Below, one piece after another: positions 60,956 through 64,000 of a DNA stretch of 64,000 nt. Made by a program: the position numbers and the translations under genes. Location: positions 107,510-171,509 of the forward strand of contig CAJQUW010012651.1 of the NCBI GenBank assembly GCA_907163375.1, written 5' to 3'. Each line of letters starts with the position of its first letter. Position 1 is the first letter of the stretch. The notes beneath the pieces are model-generated. The model saw only the letters and a list, made by a program, of their open reading frames with translations. It was not told the DNA's origin and ran no database searches. The DNA comes from Prostheceraeus crozeri. Lineage: Eukaryota; Platyhelminthes; Polycladida; Euryleptidae.

Positions 60956-61399
60956 ATGAAAAAACCGAATAACGCAAAGATGTTAGTTGGCAAGTGCAGT
61001 TGTGGCAAGATTGCCAGAGGTAGCGAACTTAAGAAGCATTTAAAAGAAAAAGAGGGGACGATGGGCCATGAGAGGAAAGTGATGTTGAGGTTGTGTGTGT
61101 CTTGTCGGAAATGTGTGATGGGGGATGAGAAGGAATTTATGAAGGCGCATTTGCAGTGTGAGAGTGGGAACATCGGAGAGAAGGGGTTCAAGGCATGGTT
61201 TGAGGGAGAGTTGTTGAAGAGGGAAGAGGTGAGAAAGGCGGTGGCAACGATTCAGGACGTGATTGGGGAGAAAGTGGTGAGGAATGCGAGTGATGTGATT
61301 TCGAGTGATGGGAGTTCGAATGAGGAAGTTGAGTTGAGAGCGAAAATGAAGAAGAAGGATGATGTTGATTTGGATGCGGTGATTTGTTTGGGGACATAG
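60956..61399 (+). CDS. Unknown Cys/His protein, first frame of the stem-loop gene
   Basis: 147 codons from an ATG with A at -3, seven bases after a good acceptor. Residues ~14-38 (CSC ... H28 ... H38) and ~47-68 (CVSCRKC ... H65-x2-C68) look like two small zinc-binding modules; the rest is Lys/Glu-rich and likely helical. I recognise no family. Coding-strand G strongly exceeds C (GTG, TTG and GAG codons are favoured), unlike neighbouring genes. The frame ends by overlapping the next (61369-61953); the residue pattern (DDVDLDAV, then DLFGDIADLKEEW) suggests that the two are one protein separated by a one-base change near 61380, or that a frameshift is used. Confidence 0.55.
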   Translation: MKKPNNAKMLVGKCSCGKIARGSELKKHLKEKEGTMGHERKVMLRLCVSCRKCVMGDEKEFMKAHLQCESGNIGEKGFKAWFEGELLKREEVRKAVATIQDVIGEKVVRNASDVISSDGSSNEEVELRAKMKKKDDVDLDAVICLGT

Positions 61400-61953
61400 C
61401 GGATTTGAAGGAAGAGTGGGAGGGGAAGGAAGTGGCTAAGCCGATGGCAGCGTCATCGCCACGGCAGCAAGAGGCGTATGATACGGAGGTATTTGTGAGA
61501 ATGAAGGATCGTGTGATGGCTTTGGAAAGTAATAATAGAAAAGTTTTGAAGGAGAATGAAGAGCTGAAGGTGAAGGTTGAGGGGTATAGGGCAACGAGGG
61601 AAGAGTTGGAGAGCTTGAGAAAGAAGGAGAAGGAATGGATGGCGGAAAGGAGCGAGTTGATGAGGAAGGCAGGTTTGGTGGAGAGTTTGCAGGCGAGTGT
61701 GTCGAGGAAGGATGAAGAGATAGAGCGGATGCGAAGCGTGGTGAAGGAGACGGAGGAGGTGAAGGTTATTAATAAGAGGTTGCCGGTGAAGTGGAGGCGA
61801 CTGCATGAGCGTTTGAAGTGTCGAAAAAGGAGAGTATATGAAGTTCATCTTCCCCTCTTTGAGAATAACGTATGCGATGCCCCTACAATCTCCAGCGACT
61901 TAAATGAGACACAGTTGTGTTATGAGGGGGATGGAGTTCGCTGCTCCACATGA
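61369..61953 (+). CDS. Unknown coiled-coil protein, second frame of the stem-loop gene
   Basis: Open from 61369, with an in-frame ATG at 61444. Residues from about position 40 to 130 form a long Glu/Lys/Leu-rich coiled coil with repeated ERxxLxxK patterns. There is then a short tail with Cys residues. The stop TGA overlaps the ATG of the next frame (ATGA at 61950). Same strand composition as 60956-61399, supporting one transcription unit. No known domain. Confidence 0.5.
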   Translation, partial: FGCGDLFGDIADLKEEWEGKEVAKPMAASSPRQQEAYDTEVFVRMKDRVMALESNNRKVLKENEELKVKVEGYRATREELESLRKKEKEWMAERSELMRKAGLVESLQASVSRKDEEIERMRSVVKETEEVKVINKRLPVKWRRLHERLKCRKRRVYEVHLPLFENNVCDAPTISSDLNETQLCYEGDGVRCST

Positions 61954-62091
61954 CGATGAACATCAATGGAGATCTTGATGACTTCGTCGTCAGAAAAGTC
62001 AGAAAGAAGGTTCCCAGTAAGTCTATTCAACATAATCATTTTGTAGCTCATCTAATCTCCTATTATTTTTCTTTCAGAGTGTTTGCAGTAG
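61950..62091 (+). CDS. Short third frame with a spliced end
   Basis: ATG at 61950 (and 61956). It runs to 62016, where CCCA|GTAAGT gives a donor; a 61-bp intron ends TTTCTTTCAG at 62077. Spliced, the frame ends K-C-L-Q-stop at 62091. It encodes ~26 residues, basic near the end (VRKVRKKVPK). It may be the true C-terminus of the upstream frames through a frame change or alternative splice, or a separate small peptide. The stop lies 29 nt before the stem-loop. Confidence 0.4.
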
Positions 62092-62120
62092 TAGTGTCGG
62101 TGGACGGAGAACGACCCATG

Positions 62121-62136
62121 GGCTCTTTTAAGGGCC
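62121..62136 (+). terminator. Histone-type 3' stem-loop
   Basis: GGCTCTTTTAAGGGCC: a 6-bp stem and four-base loop matching every position of the replication-dependent histone mRNA consensus GGYYYUHHUHARRRCC. It lies 29 nt after the predicted spliced stop, the usual distance. The 3' flank is AACC; a clear purine-rich downstream element was not seen. Confidence 0.7.
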
Positions 62137-62275
62137 AACCTTCTAATGCAGCTAAAGCGGTCCCAAGCCCGCCACATATCCTCGGATATGGAATGCAGAG
62201 GGGAAGAAAAATGATGAATGGAATGAAATGGGAGGACACTCACGCGCCACACGCAACATAACACACTTCTCTCTT

Positions 62276-62327
62276 CCGTAGTCTAACAAGCTCTTTACAG
62301 ATGGATCGCAGTCGATTGCTATCCCTG
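62276..62327 (+). promoter_or_regulatory. 52-bp repeated upstream element
   Basis: The element starting CCGTAGTCTAACAAGCTC and ending ATTGCTATCCCTG lies ~45 bp upstream of the next TATA box. It recurs almost unchanged at 63143 and 63348 inside the downstream tandem array. Confidence 0.6.
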
Positions 62328-62370
62328 AAGCATTCTGATTCGCTGTTGAGCAATTCATTGTTGAAAACCC

Positions 62371-62378
62371 TATATAAG
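62371..62378 (+). promoter_or_regulatory. TATA box of the second stem-loop gene
   Basis: TATATAAG, ~30 bp before a CTCATTC initiator-like site and 48 bp before the ATG; same octamer as at 60271. Confidence 0.75.
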
Positions 62379-62418
62379 CCAGAAGATTGTAGCGCTTCTC
62401 ATTCAATTTCAAGTCACG

Positions 62419-62673
62419 ATGGAAGCCACATCTGCCAATAGCATTCCCGTCTTCATCGATGAAGACAACGCCATTCCTGAGTTCGTCATCCTCGACGAGT
62501 GGGATGAAGAGGATGAGAAGAAGGGGAAGATTAGGAAGATAATTTGGAGGGATGAGGTGTGGACTCCGAATACCACTCGCATCCGAAAGGTGCCAGATGC
62601 ACCAGCACGGCTTAGGCGGTATAGGGTCTATGAGAACCTAACCGTCATACCCCTTGACTACTCCAGCCAATAG
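62419..62673 (+). CDS. Unknown small acidic protein with histone-type 3' end
   Basis: 84 codons, intronless. ATG in strong context (A at -3, G at +4) 48 bp after the TATA box. The N-terminal half is acidic (FIDEDNAIPEF, DEWDEEDEKK); the C-terminal half is basic (TRIRKVP, ARLRRYRVYE), giving a dipolar protein. No signal peptide or membrane segment. I do not recognise it; it is not a core histone or H1. The stop TAG is 33 nt before a perfect histone-type stem-loop. Promoter, compact frame and 3' element together look like a complete, S-phase-type gene. Acidic/basic polarity would suit a chromatin, chaperone or nucleic-acid partner, but that is inference only. Confidence 0.65.
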   Translation: MEATSANSIPVFIDEDNAIPEFVILDEWDEEDEKKGKIRKIIWRDEVWTPNTTRIRKVPDAPARLRRYRVYENLTVIPLDYSSQ

Positions 62674-62706
62674 TCAACTTAATTCACACCCCGAGAACGA
62701 ACCACC

Positions 62707-62722
62707 GGTTCTCTTAAGGGCC
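62707..62722 (+). terminator. Histone-type 3' stem-loop with ACCA flank
   Basis: GGTTCTCTTAAGGGCC matches GGYYYUHHUHARRRCC at every position (with two G-U pairs) and is followed by ACCA, like the ACCCA cleavage region of histone mRNAs. CAAGACATGA at 62732-62741 resembles the CAAGAAAGA downstream element that pairs with U7 snRNA. Confidence 0.8.
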
Positions 62723-62731
62723 ACCATGGGA

Positions 62732-62741
62732 CAAGACATGA
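62732..62741 (+). promoter_or_regulatory. Possible histone downstream element
   Basis: CAAGACATGA, nine bases past the stem, at the position of the U7-binding CAAGAAAGA of sea urchin histone genes; 7 of the first 9 bases match. Confidence 0.45.
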
Positions 62742-62993
62742 TAGAACCTCCACGCGGTTTGCCCTGGGCAGTCTTCGGACTGGCGAATACTATCATTAAG
62801 TTGAATCTGCTATCAGTCAACTTGAACGTTGCAAATGAAGTTCGGTGTAAACTTCCTTTCGACGGGCGTTCCTGTAAAGGGCGGCGGTGAAACCCGTAGC
62901 TATGTATACCGCAAGGGACATTCGGCAATGGTCAATCTTGTTAAACCTCTCTGCGTCATGTTTGCAAGTGATTGCCTCTGTCTCTTGCCTCTG
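62742..62993. other. No recognisable gene
   Basis: Spacer, moderately GC-rich; frames on both strands are short and without motifs. Confidence 0.4.
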
Positions 62994-63031
62994 TCACAAA
63001 AACAGTTGAGCTGCTTTAAACGTTCTTTCTG
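62994..63031 (-). pseudogene. Short duplicate of the minus-strand gene
   Basis: On the minus strand it reads ERLKQLNCFC, the same as residues in the gene at 63602-63910, with ~90% identity over ~30 bp. It is immediately followed by the first 205-bp unit, suggesting that gene plus flank were once duplicated and then eroded. Confidence 0.45.
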
Positions 63032-63545
63032 CATCTATCATCATCGTCCATATGAAATGTTTTAAGATTTACAAGTTAGACTAAGCGTGCTACTATTTCC
63101 AAATGAAAAAGTATACATGGTTAAATCATCCACTTAACCCATCCGTAGTCTAACAAGCTCTTTACACATGGATCGCAGTCGATTGCTATCCCTGTATCAG
63201 AAGTGTAAGCTATCTTAATTTATTTGACACTATTTCATCTATCATCATCGTCCATATGAAATGTTTTAAGATTTACAAGTTAGACTAAGCGTGCTACTAT
63301 TTCCAAATGAAAATGTATACATGGTTAAATCATCCACTTAAGCCCATCCGTAGTCTAACAAGCTCTTTACACATGGATCGCAGTCGATTGCTATCCCTGT
63401 ATCAGAAGTGTAAGCTATCTTAATTTTATTTGACACTATTTCATCTATCATCATCGTCCATATGAAATGTTTTAAGATTTACAAGTTAGACTAAGCGTGC
63501 TACTATTTCCAAATGAAAATGTATACATGGTTAAATCATCCACTG
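63032..63545. repeat. Tandem array of ~205-bp units (2.5 copies)
   Basis: Units start at 63032, 63236 and 63442 with CATCTATCATCATCGTCC. The first two include the 52-bp upstream element found at 62276; the last stops before it. Nearly identical copies. Confidence 0.9.
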
Positions 63546-63601
63546 AAGCCCCATTCAAGTACGTCAGTATGAAAGCAAAGATAATACGAAATAAAAATTT
63601 A

Positions 63602-63910
63602 TTATGGCATGTATTTCAAAAGGTCTTCATCGTCAATATCGTCCCAGAGTCTGGCTTCACATAGATAACAAAAACAGTTCAGTTGCTTTAATCGTTCTTC
63701 CACTGCGAGCCTCACTTTATCAATATACTCCCACTCTGCCATAGTTCGTGGCTGGGAGTTAGGGGTGTACCACTCCCATAATTGGTGGAGGAATTTCGTG
63801 CTGGTGATCTCCATCACATCGTCAGTATCGTACTGGAGATACTTCCACCTCACGCTGTTAAGTCGGGGACACTCCTTCTCACATACACTCTCCTCTTCCT
63901 CATCCGCTGG
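63602..63910 (-). CDS. Unknown acidic protein, C-terminal exon (partial)
   Basis: Minus strand, open from 63910 to the stop at 63602. Before the first in-frame Met (DDVMEITSTK) there are ~35 open residues (DEEEESVCEKECPRL...), so the gene probably starts in an upstream exon; CCAG just before the open stretch may be an acceptor. The sequence has a Trp/Tyr-rich middle (LWEWYTPNSQPRTMAEWEYI), a helical EERLKQLN segment with CFCYLC cysteines and an acidic end (DDIDDEDLLKYMP). AATAAA directly follows the stop, so this gene appears to be polyadenylated normally, unlike its stem-loop neighbours. Family not recognised. Confidence 0.5.
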   Translation of the reverse strand, partial: PADEEEESVCEKECPRLNSVRWKYLQYDTDDVMEITSTKFLHQLWEWYTPNSQPRTMAEWEYIDKVRLAVEERLKQLNCFCYLCEARLWDDIDDEDLLKYMP

Positions 63911-64000
63911 TTAATGATAACTTCTGTATGTCAGTTGGTACACCTTCTACCTTCGTTTCTTGAGCGTTGGGTGACGAGTGCCTTTGGGTTGAGCTTGGAG
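63911..64000. other. Window end
   Basis: No feature recognised. Confidence 0.4.

Noticed and set aside
61453-61848. 131-codon minus-strand frame
   Set aside because: Shadow of the purine-rich coding strand; it encodes low-complexity His/Leu/Pro-rich sequence.
58440-64000. Viral or virus-like origin for the stem-loop gene region
   Set aside because: Compact genes and arrays look virus-like, but no capsid, polymerase, integrase or protease is seen; no support.

Overview
The window is AT-rich animal DNA, probably from a marine invertebrate. The grounds are spliced genes with GT/AG introns, a tRNA-derived SINE, a LINE with a pentamer tail, hAT, Tc1/mariner, piggyBac and Crypton-type elements, one Ty3/gypsy fossil, and histone-type 3' stem-loops. 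An echinoderm-like source is a weak guess. No prokaryotic operons, rRNA genes or CRISPR arrays were seen.

Layout. (1) 5.0-36.8 kb: one host gene, an ASTE1 (asteroid homolog 1, XPG-fold nuclease family) orthologue. It is visible as an exon at 5001-5962 and a last exon at 36279-36789, with matching splice phase; the first ~125 codons are not recognised here. The ~30.3-kb intron between them is packed with mobile DNA: three hAT-like elements (two with perfect 8-bp and one with near-perfect target duplications), a pogo/mariner-like MITE nested in one hAT, a large foldback, a LINE reverse transcriptase, four Crypton-like tyrosine recombinase (YR) copies at 24.3-30.4 kb, a run of four long hairpins, and a SINE. 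(2) 37.8-39.6 kb: a decayed Tc1/mariner-type transposon whose terminal inverted repeats are built of 21-bp subrepeats. (3) 40.6-57.9 kb: a giant interrupted palindrome. Its left arm carries a piggyBac element and a fossil Ty3/gypsy element (itself hit by a DNA transposon), and the right arm keeps the empty site for both. (4) 58.4-64 kb: GC-richer accessory DNA. A poly-C-bearing 304-bp tandem array abuts a TATA promoter. It is followed by two compact genes of unknown function, each ending in a perfect match to the replication-dependent histone mRNA stem-loop consensus, then a 205-bp tandem array and a third unknown gene on the minus strand.

The most novel signals are the non-histone genes with histone-type 3' ends and their repeat-built promoter region, the palindrome with its step in arm divergence (suggesting gene conversion), and the cluster of YR genes with flanking 18-bp inverted repeats and hairpins. 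All identifications come from reading the sequence and recalling families; nothing was searched or computed.
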